From Gemmatimonadota bacterium (lineage in GTDB: Bacteria; Gemmatimonadota; Gemmatimonadetes; Gemmatimonadales; Gemmatimonadaceae): 22,537 nucleotides of DNA. The stretch covers positions 1 through 22,537 of the forward strand of contig JARIET010000004.1 in NCBI GenBank assembly GCA_031127185.1, given 5' to 3'. The stretch's first letter is position 1; each line of letters begins with the position of its first letter. A program made the translations under genes and the position numbers. This document shows, piece by piece, positions 7,792 to 15,562 of this stretch. A model generated the notes under the pieces. The model searched no databases and was not told where the DNA came from. It worked only from the letters and a program-made list of their open reading frames with translations.

Positions 7792-8867
7792 TGACCGCAC
7801 GGCACACTCGCCTCGCGGTCGTCGCCGCGGGGCTCGCAGTTGCGTCCGCCGGTGTATCCGCGTGCGCCAGCGCTCAGGTGAACATTTCGCGTGCACCCAA
7901 CGCCGGTGAGTCGAAGCTCGCCAATATTCGGCAGCTGACTACCACGGGCACACAGGCTGAAGCGTACTGGAGCCCTGACGGCTCCTGGATCACGTTCCAG
8001 TCCACCCGCGACGGCCACGCCTGCGACCAGCAGTTTGTCATGCGCCCCGACGGGTCGGCGATGAAGCGTGTGTCCAACGGCGAAGGCAAGACCACCTGCG
8101 GGTGGATCTTCCCGGGCAACGGCAAACTCTTCTTCAGCTCAACCCACGGTGTCGCCGCCGCCTGTCCGGCGCGCCCCGATCCGTCCAAGGGATACACGTG
8201 GGGCCTCGATCGCTTCGACTTCTACACGGCAAACCTCGACGGCACCGATCTGCGCCGCATCACCAACTACGGCACCTACACGGCTGAGGGAATCCTCTCG
8301 CCCGACGGCAAGCGGATCGTCTTCACGTCGCTCAAGGACGGCGATCTCGACATCTACACGATGAATGTCGACGGCACCGACGTGAAACGGCTCACGACTA
8401 CTGTCGGGTACGACGGGGGACCCTGGTGGTCGCCGGACGGAAAACTGATCGTGTATCGCTCGCACCATCCGAGCAACGCCGAGGAACTCAAGGAGTATCA
8501 GGATTTGCTCAAGCAGAACCTGGTGCGGCCCAACAAGGTCGAACTCTTCGTGATGAACGCCGACGGCAGCAACCAGCGCCAGCTCACGCGGCTCGGAGGG
8601 GCGAACTTCGGCCCGTCGTGGACGCCGGACGGCAAGCAGATCGTCTTTGCGTCGAACCACAAGAACCCGGTTGGCCGCGCGGCGCAGAACTTTGACCTGT
8701 TCCTCATCGGCCTCGACGGCACCGGGCTGACGCAGATCACCCACGATGAGCAATTCGACGGCTTCCCCATGTTCAGCCCCGACGGCAAGAAGCTCATCTG
8801 GGCCGCGAGCCGTTTCGCGACCGGCGAACGCGACGTCAACATTTTCGTTGCAGACTGGCGCCCCTAG
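7791..8867 (+). CDS. TolB-like PD40 beta-propeller lipoprotein
   Basis: Probable exported lipoprotein with a TolB-type beta-propeller, a fold used for protein-protein contacts in the periplasm. The signal peptide ends in a lipobox VSAC with Cys25 as the lipidated residue. Repeats of the PD40 type follow across the whole chain: WSPDGSWITFQSTRDG, SPDGKRIVFTSLKDGD, WWSPDGKLIVY, WTPDGKQIVFASN and FSPDGKKLIWAASR. Most are paired with D/N-[LI]-[YF]-x-x-[NG]-x-DG-[ST] strands that end in LT or IT. At 358 residues it is shorter than TolB (about 430) and lacks its N-terminal domain. It is therefore not the Tol-Pal TolB itself but one of the common TolB-like proteins. The ATG overlaps the protease stop by one base, so the two products are probably made together and may share a substrate or complex. 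Confidence 0.88.
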   Translation: MTARHTRLAVVAAGLAVASAGVSACASAQVNISRAPNAGESKLANIRQLTTTGTQAEAYWSPDGSWITFQSTRDGHACDQQFVMRPDGSAMKRVSNGEGKTTCGWIFPGNGKLFFSSTHGVAAACPARPDPSKGYTWGLDRFDFYTANLDGTDLRRITNYGTYTAEGILSPDGKRIVFTSLKDGDLDIYTMNVDGTDVKRLTTTVGYDGGPWWSPDGKLIVYRSHHPSNAEELKEYQDLLKQNLVRPNKVELFVMNADGSNQRQLTRLGGANFGPSWTPDGKQIVFASNHKNPVGRAAQNFDLFLIGLDGTGLTQITHDEQFDGFPMFSPDGKKLIWAASRFATGERDVNIFVADWRP

Positions 8868-8898
8868 CCGCGAATTCCGCCATCTTCCCTGAGACAGT

Positions 8899-8915
8899 GG
8901 GCGCAACCAGCGCCC
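8899..8915 (+). other. Short GC hairpin between TolB-like and YhaM-like genes
   Basis: GGGCGC (8899-8904), loop AACCA, GCGCCC (8910-8915) form a perfect 6-bp stem in the 73-base gap. No T-tract follows, so it may be a weak terminator or a leader hairpin. Confidence 0.3.
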
Positions 8916-8940
8916 GATGAATTCCTTCAGGTGAACTGAC

Positions 8941-9918
8941 ATGGCCATGCTCAACATTGCTGCTCTCGCCGCTGGCAAGCGAGTCGAGCATGAACTGATG
9001 GTCCGCGGTCGCGAAGACAAGACCACCAAGAGCGGTGACCCTTTCGTGACTCTGACCGTCGGCAACGCCACGGGCCAGATCAGCGGAAACGTCTGGAAAG
9101 AAGACGTGCCGCATCTTGAGGGTGTCAAAGCCGGGACCATCGTGCAGGTCATCGGCACCGTCGAAATCTACCAGGGCAAGCGACAGCTGAAATTCTCGGC
9201 TGCGCCGCGTGTTGTAGCCAAGGGCGTGGTAAACCTCGACGAGTTCCTGCCGCGCATCTCCGCGAATGTTGGTGCCCTCTGGGACACAATCGATGGGTGG
9301 CGCGCGGCAATGAAGTCACGCCGGTTGCGCACCGCGGTCGACCTCTTCTTTGCGGACGATGCCTTTCGCGCGCTCTTTGAGCGAACGCCTGGTGCGCCAC
9401 GCGGCCATCACGCGCAAATCGGCGGCCTGCTGCAGCATGTCGTCGAGGTCGCAAACATCGCGCGCGACTCTGCGCGCGCCATGGGCGGAGATGTCGACCT
9501 GATCACCGCTGGCGCGCTGCTTCACGACATCGGCAAGGTGGAGACCTACTCCATCTCTGCCGGCGGCTTTGAAAACACGCAGGCAGGCCATCTCCTCCAG
9601 CACATGGTCCTGGGCTCCTTGATGCTCGACCGTCGCCTGCGCACGCTGCCGGCCGGCTCGCTCACGGAAGCCCAGGAGCTTGAGCTCCACCACTTCATCC
9701 AGTCGCACCACGGCCAGCCGGAGTTCGGCGCCGCTGTGCGGCCGATGACGCTCGAGGCCGAGCTGCTCCACCACGCTGATATGGCCAGCGCGAACGCCAA
9801 CAACTTCCTCGAAGAAACTTCCAACACCGAGCTCTTTCCAGGCGGCGAGGAGTTCTCGACCAAGAAGAGCTGGCGGCTCGACCGGAAAATCTGGCGCCGC
9901 ACTGCCGGATGGGATTGA
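8941..9918 (+). CDS. YhaM-like 3'-5' exoribonuclease (OB-fold plus HD domain)
   Basis: Likely cytoplasmic 3'-to-5' exoribonuclease of the YhaM type. It is 325 residues, close to the 314 of Bacillus YhaM. Residues about 16-92 form an OB-fold nucleic-acid-binding domain with a hallmark K-x-G-D/P-F-V-T-L-T-V strand. Residues about 150-300 form the metal-binding HD domain: His166 in LLQHVVEV, the His195-Asp196 pair in LLHDIGK, His217/His221, His256/257 and a closing Asp280 in HHADMAS. AGGTGA ends six bases before the ATG and supports the start. The 3' end overlaps the MFS gene by 10 bases. The family is known to trim short RNAs and in some species cuts DNA; which applies here is not visible. Confidence 0.9.
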   Translation: MAMLNIAALAAGKRVEHELMVRGREDKTTKSGDPFVTLTVGNATGQISGNVWKEDVPHLEGVKAGTIVQVIGTVEIYQGKRQLKFSAAPRVVAKGVVNLDEFLPRISANVGALWDTIDGWRAAMKSRRLRTAVDLFFADDAFRALFERTPGAPRGHHAQIGGLLQHVVEVANIARDSARAMGGDVDLITAGALLHDIGKVETYSISAGGFENTQAGHLLQHMVLGSLMLDRRLRTLPAGSLTEAQELELHHFIQSHHGQPEFGAAVRPMTLEAELLHHADMASANANNFLEETSNTELFPGGEEFSTKKSWRLDRKIWRRTAGWD

Positions 9919-11114
9919 GTTCGCCGGCGCCGGATGCAGGGCGCTGGCGCATGCTGGCGCTGCTCGCCGTCGCGGAACTGCTCGGCATGTCGCTGTGGTT
10001 CGCCGGGAGCGCGGCGGCGCCGTTGTTACGCGTCCAGTGGGACCTGAGCGACTCCGGCGTTGCCTGGCTCACCAACGCCGTGCAGCTCGGGTTCGTCGCC
10101 GGCACCGCGCTCTCGGCCCTGCTCAACCTTCCCGACATTCTCCCGTCGCGCACGCTCTTCGCTGCCTCAGCGCTCCTCGGCGCAGCCGTCAACGCCTGGC
10201 TGCCGTGGGCGGGCAGCGTGCCGGAGGCCATGGCCTCACGATTTCTCGCGGGCGCCTGCCTTGCAGGTGTGTATCCGCCGGCGATGAAAATGGCCGCCAC
10301 CTGGTTTCGCGATCGCCGCGGACTCGCCGTCGGCACGATCGTCGGCGCGCTCACCGTTGGTAAGGCGGGTCCGTACCTGCTCGCCGCAATCCCCGACGCG
10401 AGCCTGACATTCATCACGCTCTTGGCCAGCGGCTCGGCAGCCGCCGCCGCGTTGATCGTGTTCGCCGGATACTGCGATGGGCCATTTGCTTTTGCGTCGC
10501 GGCCCTTCGCCTGGTCGAGGATTCGTGATGTCGTCGGCTCGCGCCCTTGGCGCCTCGCCCTCGGCGGCTACCTCGGCCATATGGCTGAACTCTACTCGTA
10601 CTGGACCTGGATCCCCGCGTTCCTCGCTGCGAGCGCCATTGGCGACCCGCACGCGCTCACGGCACCGTCATCGTCGGCGATTCACGTACTCGCGTTCGCG
10701 GTCATAGCCGTCGGTGGCGCCGGCTGCGTGTGGGGTGGACTCGTCGCCGATCGCATCGGCCGACCGGCGCTCGTCGTTCGCGCTCTGGCCATCAGCGCAA
10801 CGTGCTGTGCGCTGATCGGGCTGCTCTTTGGCAGCTCGCTCTGGCTCATTGCTCCAGTGGCGCTCGTGTGGGGGTTCTTCATCATTGCCGACAGCGCCCA
10901 GTTCAGCGTGCTTGTGACGGAAACCGTGGACAGTCACGCCGTGGGCACGGCAATCACTCTGCAGGTGTCGCTCGGCTTCCTGCTCACGACGCTAACCATC
11001 CAGGTGGTGCCCATGATTGTGGCGCGAGCCGGATGGACCTGGGTGTTCACGCTGCTCGCACTGGGCCCCTTGCTGGGCATCGCGTCCATCCGGAGACTGG
11101 TCCGAGCTGTGTAA
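9909..11114 (+). CDS. Major facilitator superfamily (MFS) transporter
   Basis: Inner-membrane secondary transporter of 401 residues, a normal 12-helix MFS size. Hydrophobic helices recur throughout. The loop between helices 2 and 3 carries no textbook GxxxDRxGRR motif. After the central loop, WGGLVADRIGRPALV matches the second-half version of that motif (G-x-x-x-D-R-x-G-R). The gene overlaps the 3' end of the YhaM-like gene by 10 bases and is followed nine bases later by the fumarase gene, so the three may be read together. Fumarase proximity hints at a carboxylate substrate, but nothing in the protein confirms it. The substrate is unassigned. Confidence 0.87.
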   Translation: MGLSSPAPDAGRWRMLALLAVAELLGMSLWFAGSAAAPLLRVQWDLSDSGVAWLTNAVQLGFVAGTALSALLNLPDILPSRTLFAASALLGAAVNAWLPWAGSVPEAMASRFLAGACLAGVYPPAMKMAATWFRDRRGLAVGTIVGALTVGKAGPYLLAAIPDASLTFITLLASGSAAAAALIVFAGYCDGPFAFASRPFAWSRIRDVVGSRPWRLALGGYLGHMAELYSYWTWIPAFLAASAIGDPHALTAPSSSAIHVLAFAVIAVGGAGCVWGGLVADRIGRPALVVRALAISATCCALIGLLFGSSLWLIAPVALVWGFFIIADSAQFSVLVTETVDSHAVGTAITLQVSLGFLLTTLTIQVVPMIVARAGWTWVFTLLALGPLLGIASIRRLVRAV

Positions 11115-11123
11115 ATTCCCGGG

Positions 11124-12644
11124 ATGACAGTCATCCGGCAGGACGATCTCATCCAGAGCGTGCAGGATGCGCTCCAACACATCTCCTATTTCCATCCGCT
11201 CGACTACATCGAGGCGCTGGGTGACGCCTACCAAAAGGAGCAGTCGCCGGCGGCAAAGGATGCGATCGCACAGATCCTCACCAACTCACGGATGTGCGCG
11301 GAGGGCCATCGACCAATCTGTCAGGACACCGGCATTGTGGTCGTCTTTGCCAAGATTGGAATGAATGTGCGGTGGGACGCCACGATGTCGCTCACCGACA
11401 TGATCAACGAAGGCGTGCGTCGCGCCTACCTGCAGCCCGACAACGTGTTGCGCGCGTCAATCGTCTCCGATCCTGCCTTTGGACGAAAGAACACCAGGGA
11501 CAACACGCCGGCTGTGATTCACTACGACCTCGTGCCTGGCGACACGATCGAGATTCGCATTGCCGCAAAGGGCGGCGGGTCAGAGAACAAGTCGAAGTTC
11601 GCAATGCTGAACCCGAGCGACTCTATTGTTGATTGGGTGCTCAAGACCGTCCCGCTGATGGGCGCGGGTTGGTGCCCGCCCGGCATGCTGGGCATCGGCA
11701 TCGGCGGAAGCGCCGAGAAGGCCATGCTGCTGGCGAAAGAGTCGCTGATGGATCACATCGACATGACGCAGCTCAAGGCGCGCGGGCCGGCAAACAAGAT
11801 CGAGGAACTGCGCATTGAGTTGTACGAAAAGGTGAATGCGCTCGGGATTGGTGCGCAGGGGCTCGGCGGACTCTCAACGGTGCTCGATGTGAAGATCCTC
11901 GACTATCCCACGCACGCGGCATCGAAACCCATCGCGATGATCCCCAACTGCGCGGCCACGCGTCATGCGCATTTCACGCTTGATGGCAGCGGTGTTGCGC
12001 ATCTCCCGGTACCGAAACTGAGTTCGTGGCCCGACGTCACATGGCAGCCGGACCGAAGCGCGCGCCACGTAAACCTCGACACGCTCACGCCAGCCGATGT
12101 CACGAGCTGGAAAGCGGGCGATCGGCTTTTGCTCACGGGGCGCCTGCTTACCGGACGCGATGCAGCCCATAAGCGGATCGCGGACTTGTACGCGAGCGGT
12201 CAGGGACTTCCCGGCGGCGTCGACTTCACGAATCGCGTGATCTACTACGTCGGCCCGGTGGATCCCGTGCGCGATGAAGTGGTTGGACCGGCAGGGCCGA
12301 CAACCGCCACCCGTATGGACAAGTTCACCGAATTGATGCTGGAAAAGACCGGGCTTATCGCGATGATCGGCAAAGCCGAGCGCGGTCCCGTTGGGCTGGA
12401 GGCAATCCGGAAACACCGGGCGGCCTATTTGATGGCCGTTGGCGGTGCTGCCTACCTCGTCTCCAAGGCGATCCGGGCCTCGCGCTGCGTGGCCTTCGAC
12501 GACCTCGGAATGGAGGCGATCTATGAGTTCACCGTTGAGAACATGCCGGTCACGGTGGCAGTTGATTCGGCAGGGAACAACGTCCACGAAACCGGGCCGG
12601 CGGAATGGAAGGAGCGTATTCGGCAACTCCCTGTGTTGACTTGA
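11124..12644 (+). CDS. fumA: Fumarate hydratase, class I (single-chain, [4Fe-4S])
   Basis: Catalyses fumarate + water to malate in the TCA cycle. It is the oxygen-sensitive iron-sulfur class, not the class II FumC type. The 506 residues contain both the alpha (TtdA-like) and beta (TtdB-like) halves fused. The three cluster cysteines are Cys66 in RPICQDTG, Cys184 in GWCPPGMLG and Cys276 in IPNCAATRH. The beta half shows PTTATRMDKF, MIGKAERGP and AAYLVSKAI, and ends with the conserved AVDSAGNNVHETGP segment. It begins nine bases after the MFS stop. A tartrate dehydratase is the main alternative, but that enzyme usually has separate subunits. Confidence 0.95.
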   Translation: MTVIRQDDLIQSVQDALQHISYFHPLDYIEALGDAYQKEQSPAAKDAIAQILTNSRMCAEGHRPICQDTGIVVVFAKIGMNVRWDATMSLTDMINEGVRRAYLQPDNVLRASIVSDPAFGRKNTRDNTPAVIHYDLVPGDTIEIRIAAKGGGSENKSKFAMLNPSDSIVDWVLKTVPLMGAGWCPPGMLGIGIGGSAEKAMLLAKESLMDHIDMTQLKARGPANKIEELRIELYEKVNALGIGAQGLGGLSTVLDVKILDYPTHAASKPIAMIPNCAATRHAHFTLDGSGVAHLPVPKLSSWPDVTWQPDRSARHVNLDTLTPADVTSWKAGDRLLLTGRLLTGRDAAHKRIADLYASGQGLPGGVDFTNRVIYYVGPVDPVRDEVVGPAGPTTATRMDKFTELMLEKTGLIAMIGKAERGPVGLEAIRKHRAAYLMAVGGAAYLVSKAIRASRCVAFDDLGMEAIYEFTVENMPVTVAVDSAGNNVHETGPAEWKERIRQLPVLT

Positions 12645-12846
12645 CACTGGCGGTCTAATGCGTTGATTCGCAACCGGTTACTACGGTCAACGCTTGCGCT
12701 TGAGCCTTCGTAAAAGAAATGTCTCAGGACTTAGAATTCGGGTCCGATTCGATTATCTTTCTTGGGCTCTGCCGGTAAACGCTCTGTTTCCGGTCACGAC
12801 TGCCGCAATAAGTGACGGCGGCAATGTTGTCTCCATCGGAGTTGAG
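12645..12846. other. Intergenic region after fumarase
   Basis: About 200 bases with visibly lower GC than their neighbours. GCGTTGA (12660-12666) and TCAACGC (12687-12693) form a 7-bp inverted repeat enclosing the palindrome AACCGGTT (12672-12679). TAGAAT (12732-12737) resembles a -10 box but has no good -35. The frame stays open back to 12694, so a longer zinc-ribbon protein is formally possible; the added residues look like non-coding sequence. No RNA gene recognised. Confidence 0.4.
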
Positions 12847-13056
12847 ATGCGCAAGCCACGCCCGGCCTCGTACAACCCGGCTCAGGCCCTGAACCTGATC
12901 GCGAACGACCGCAACGGAACGCCACTCTCCTGCCCGTCCTGCTCGGGCTCTATTGAGCGCGACCCTCTTGAGGTGCCGCCGCCGCCGCGTTGCCAGGTGA
13001 CACTCCGCTGCACCAGCTGCGGCCGATTCGCCAAGTACATCGCTGGCGCCGCGTAA
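12847..13056 (+). CDS. Small zinc-ribbon protein
   Basis: A 69-residue protein with a probable four-cysteine zinc site: CPSC (Cys29, Cys32) and CTSC (Cys55, Cys58), with an extra Cys49 between them. A Pro-rich linker (VPPPP) separates the knuckles. Short treble-clef or ribbon proteins like this usually contact nucleic acid or ribosomes, but no specific family was recognised. The ATG at 12847 is chosen because GGAG lies at 12838-12841, six bases ahead, and the upstream extension looks non-coding. It directly precedes a cold-shock gene on the same strand, 140 bases away. Confidence 0.7.
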   Translation: MRKPRPASYNPAQALNLIANDRNGTPLSCPSCSGSIERDPLEVPPPPRCQVTLRCTSCGRFAKYIAGAA

Positions 13057-13134
13057 TCCCGGCCTGGCTCACTCCACCGCGCCGCCGGGAACTGCTACCC
13101 ACGGTCCCCGGTACCACTAACAGGTTTCGACTTT

Positions 13135-13167
13135 CGGACCGCCCGCTGTCACTGCAGTGGGCGGCCG
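13135..13167 (+). promoter_or_regulatory. Strong hairpin in the cold-shock gene leader
   Basis: CCGCCC-G-CTG (13139-13148) pairs with CAG-T-GGGCGG (13155-13164) to give a ten-pair stem including one G-T wobble, with loop TCACTG. Outside it CGG (13135-13137) pairs with CCG (13165-13167) around a bulged A. TTT follows. It may terminate the zinc-ribbon transcript or fold in the csp 5' leader, 30 bases before the start codon. Confidence 0.5.
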
Positions 13168-13196
13168 TTTCACTGTTCGCGCAAGGGGTATGGTCC

Positions 13197-13406
13197 ATGG
13201 CTCGTATCAACGGCACGGTGAAGTGGTTCAATGACGCCAAGGGGTTTGGCTTCATTCAGCGTGAGGGTGGCCCGGATGTCTTTGTGCATTTCAGCGCAAT
13301 CTCCGGCTCGGGGTTCAAGTCGCTCGGCGAGGGCGACAAGGTTGAGTTCGAGATCGTGCAGGGGCAAAAGGGACCTCAGGCCGCAGAAGTGACCAAGGTC
13401 GCATAG
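13197..13406 (+). CDS. Cold-shock protein (CspA family RNA chaperone)
   Basis: A 69-residue single cold-shock domain that binds single-stranded RNA and DNA and melts secondary structure. RNP1 is KGFGFIQ and RNP2 is VFVHFSAI; the opening NGTVKWFN is also diagnostic. The length equals a minimal Csp. AAGGGG at 13183-13188 lies eight bases before the ATG, which fixes this start and rejects the longer open frame. It is preceded by a structured leader, as in cold-inducible csp genes, and followed by a long hairpin. Whether it responds to cold or is constitutive cannot be told. Confidence 0.97.
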   Translation: MARINGTVKWFNDAKGFGFIQREGGPDVFVHFSAISGSGFKSLGEGDKVEFEIVQGQKGPQAAEVTKVA

Positions 13407-13436
13407 CCCAACATCATCTCGCGTACGCACGAGAGA

Positions 13437-13471
13437 GAGGGCCCGACGTCGTTTCACGATGTCGGGCCCTC
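13437..13471. terminator. Bidirectional terminator hairpin between convergent genes
   Basis: The 15-base arms at 13437-13451 and 13457-13471 (core GGGCCCGAC) pair completely with one G-T wobble around loop TTTCA. The hairpin sits 30 bases after the cold-shock stop and 28 bases from the end of the minus-strand yggX-like gene. This is the strongest hairpin in the window. There is no long T-tract on either side. Confidence 0.75.
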
Positions 13472-13498
13472 AGCACTTCTACGGTCCGGTCTGGTCCG

Positions 13499-13777
13499 TC
13501 AGTAAGCGATAGTGCCCTGCTTCGACGTGTCCACCGCATCAGCTTCGCCGGCCTTGAAGAGAAACGCCTCCATGTTGCGCGTGAGGAACTGACGCGCCTG
13601 GGGGTCCATCACGTTCAGGCCGTAGTGGTTGATGAGCATCGTCTGCTGCTTGAGCCAGTCGCCCCAACAGTCGCGACAGGTGCCATCGAGAATCCGAGCG
13701 CCAATGGCGCCGGGAAACGGGGCGCGTTCAAAGGCCTCCTTGGCCTTCGCGCAGCGCGCACAGGTGATCGTCGCCAT
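13499..13777 (-). CDS. yggX: YggX-family Fe(2+)-trafficking / oxidative damage protection protein
   Basis: Small cytoplasmic protein linked in enterobacteria to iron traffic and protection of iron-sulfur clusters. The 92 residues match YggX in length, and the family core is clear: PFPGAIGARI, CWGDWLKQQTMLINHYGLN and ARQFLTRNMEAFLF. Typical YggX has one conserved cysteine near the N-terminus. This protein has two CxxC pairs, Cys6-Cys9 and Cys34-Cys37, spaced like a zinc or iron knuckle. It is last in the minus-strand block and ends 28 bases from the shared terminator. No obvious ribosome site precedes the ATG. Confidence 0.85.
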   Translation of the reverse strand: MATITCARCAKAKEAFERAPFPGAIGARILDGTCRDCWGDWLKQQTMLINHYGLNVMDPQARQFLTRNMEAFLFKAGEADAVDTSKQGTIAY

Positions 13778-13826
13778 ATCCGAAATCTAGCACGGGCACA
13801 AACGGTGAGCTGCGTTACGCGGCTGC

Positions 13827-14723
13827 TCAGGAGAGCCGCGCCTCGAGCCACTCCACTACGCGACGTTCCAGTGCATCGTGCCCGTAATCCACCGTGATCA
13901 CATGCCCGGTCCCGTTCAGCCATTCCAGTGTCTTGTCTGGAGAGCCGATGCGATCAAATGCCCGCTGCGCCGATTTTCGGGGAATGCGGTTGTCTTCGCG
14001 CGACTGCATCACGAGCACAGGCTGGCGCACATAGGGAAGCCGACCGTAGGCATGGCGCGTGACGCGTGTGAGTTCGTACAGCAGGCGGGGAGTCGAGGCT
14101 CGATACGCAATCATGCGCTCAGCAGCCGTCGGATCGTGTACCGAGCGCGTTCCTCCACCGGACACGTAGCGGGCGCCAAGGGCAGCGACAGGCCCCAGAA
14201 CAAGCAAGACCTCCATCGCGCGTGAGAGGTGGAGGTAGGGCGCGAGCCCCACCACCGCAACAACCTCCGGAACATCTGCCGCAAGCGTAAACGCGATCGC
14301 GCCTCCCATCGACATGCCACACACCGCGACATCGGGATGCGTTCGCCGGAGCGCGTCGAGTTCGGCACGCGCGCTGGCCAGCCAGTCCGTCGCGCGCGAT
14401 CGGGCAAACGCATCGAGCGTCCGTGCATGGCCGGGGAGCGCAGGGGCACGAACCGTCCACCCGGCGACATGTAATGCGCTGGCAAGCGAAGTGACCGCCT
14501 GCGGCGAGTCGTTGTACCCGTGCAACAGCAGTATCGCTCCTGGCCTGACGCCGCGGAGCAGCACCGGCTCAGCTCCGATGATAATCCCATCCGCATTGCG
14601 CGGATGCGCAACTTCGAAGCGGCGTTCCATGCGTTGCGCGATCGCGAGCCGTATCGGCCACCAGATCAATGCGAGCGAGCCCAGTGTTGCCACCAACCCG
14701 ATGAAACCACTGAACGAGTCCAT
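13827..14723 (-). CDS. Membrane-anchored alpha/beta hydrolase (esterase/lysophospholipase-like)
   Basis: Serine hydrolase of 298 residues. An N-terminal hydrophobic segment (about residues 7-27) probably anchors it in the membrane. The oxyanion loop is LLLHGYND (66-73). The nucleophile elbow is GMSMGG with Ser138. The acid is Asp244 in SREDNRIP and the base is His274 in GTGHVITVD, so the triad is complete. The overall pattern resembles carboxylesterase Est30 and monoacylglycerol lipases. ATG 14723 was chosen; a GTG directly before it (14726) would add one residue. It lies between glycosyltransferase and yggX-like genes in the same block. The substrate is unknown. Confidence 0.88.
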   Translation of the reverse strand: MDSFSGFIGLVATLGSLALIWWPIRLAIAQRMERRFEVAHPRNADGIIIGAEPVLLRGVRPGAILLLHGYNDSPQAVTSLASALHVAGWTVRAPALPGHARTLDAFARSRATDWLASARAELDALRRTHPDVAVCGMSMGGAIAFTLAADVPEVVAVVGLAPYLHLSRAMEVLLVLGPVAALGARYVSGGGTRSVHDPTAAERMIAYRASTPRLLYELTRVTRHAYGRLPYVRQPVLVMQSREDNRIPRKSAQRAFDRIGSPDKTLEWLNGTGHVITVDYGHDALERRVVEWLEARLS

Positions 14724-14745
14724 CACGCCGTCAGGCCCATCCGCA

Positions 14746-15561
14746 TTAGGTCATCCACTGGGAGATGCCACGATCACATCGCATCAACCGTTCACGCACG
14801 GCGCGCTCGTATGCAGCGTGGTTTCGGCCGAGTGCATCCTGCGCGTACACGGCGTGATGAAGGTGCCAGGCCACCGCCGCGAACTTGAGGTTTCGTCGCC
14901 GAACACCGGCATTCTGCAGCCGGGCGGCCAGCTCGCTGTCCTCCCGGCCCCACCCTTCAATGGCCTCATTGTAGCCGTTCACGCGGACGATGTCGTCACG
15001 CCAGAAGGCCATGTTGCACCCGCGCGTCCTTCGCAACGGATCAGTGGGCCCACGGACGAACGCGGCCAACGCCGGTGCATGCACCGCATTGATGCGATTG
15101 CGCACTCCCGGCGACCAGGGAGATGCCGTCACCCGGCCGGCCGCAATGGCCGCGGTCGTTTGCGCAGCATCGAGCATGACCCGGCTGCCCTGGACGTACT
15201 CCCCAGTGCGCGCAAACGCCACCTGCGATGCCACGAACTCAGGATGCAGCACCATGTCGCCATCGAGCTGCAGGATATACGCGCCCTGCGCCCGCGCCAT
15301 CGCCTTGTTGCGAATCATCCCCAGGCGGAATCCCACATCCTCGTGCCAGACGTGGTGAAGTGGAACCGGAAAGGTTGGCGCTTCGCGGGCAATCAGGGTT
15401 CGTGTATCCTCGCGTGACCCGTCATCGGCAATCACGACTTCACCGGGAAGCACGCGTTGTGCGCGCACACTCCGGAGGACCACACCGAGCGCCGCGGGCC
15501 AGTTGTACGTCGCGATCACCAGGCTGGTGTCGGCCGCGGAGATTAACACTCCACGGCCCAC
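14746..15561 (-). CDS. Family 2 glycosyltransferase
   Basis: Transfers a sugar from a nucleotide donor, probably to a cell-envelope glycan. About 271 residues from GTG 15561. The GT-A fold is visible: LVIATYNWPAAL (14-25), the nucleotide-binding IADDGSRED (44-52), the DxD metal site LDGD (Asp100, Asp102) and GCNMAFWR (181-188). The acceptor-side GWGREDSELAARL (203-215) carries the usual catalytic E-D pair. The frame stays open further upstream but overlaps the aldo/keto reductase coding region, so a start next to that gene's stop is chosen: GTG 15561, or GTG 15549. The gap of one base suggests coupled translation with the reductase. The GWG-ED tail resembles galactosyltransferase-like GT2 enzymes of surface polysaccharides. 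Confidence 0.88.
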   Translation of the reverse strand: MGRGVLISAADTSLVIATYNWPAALGVVLRSVRAQRVLPGEVVIADDGSREDTRTLIAREAPTFPVPLHHVWHEDVGFRLGMIRNKAMARAQGAYILQLDGDMVLHPEFVASQVAFARTGEYVQGSRVMLDAAQTTAAIAAGRVTASPWSPGVRNRINAVHAPALAAFVRGPTDPLRRTRGCNMAFWRDDIVRVNGYNEAIEGWGREDSELAARLQNAGVRRRNLKFAAVAWHLHHAVYAQDALGRNHAAYERAVRERLMRCDRGISQWMT

Positions 15562-15562
15562 G

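Noticed and set aside
12645..12846. tRNA or small RNA gene in the lower-GC gap after fumarase
   Set aside because: GGGTCCGATTCG near 12740 slightly recalls a T-arm, but no cloverleaf partner stems fit around it.
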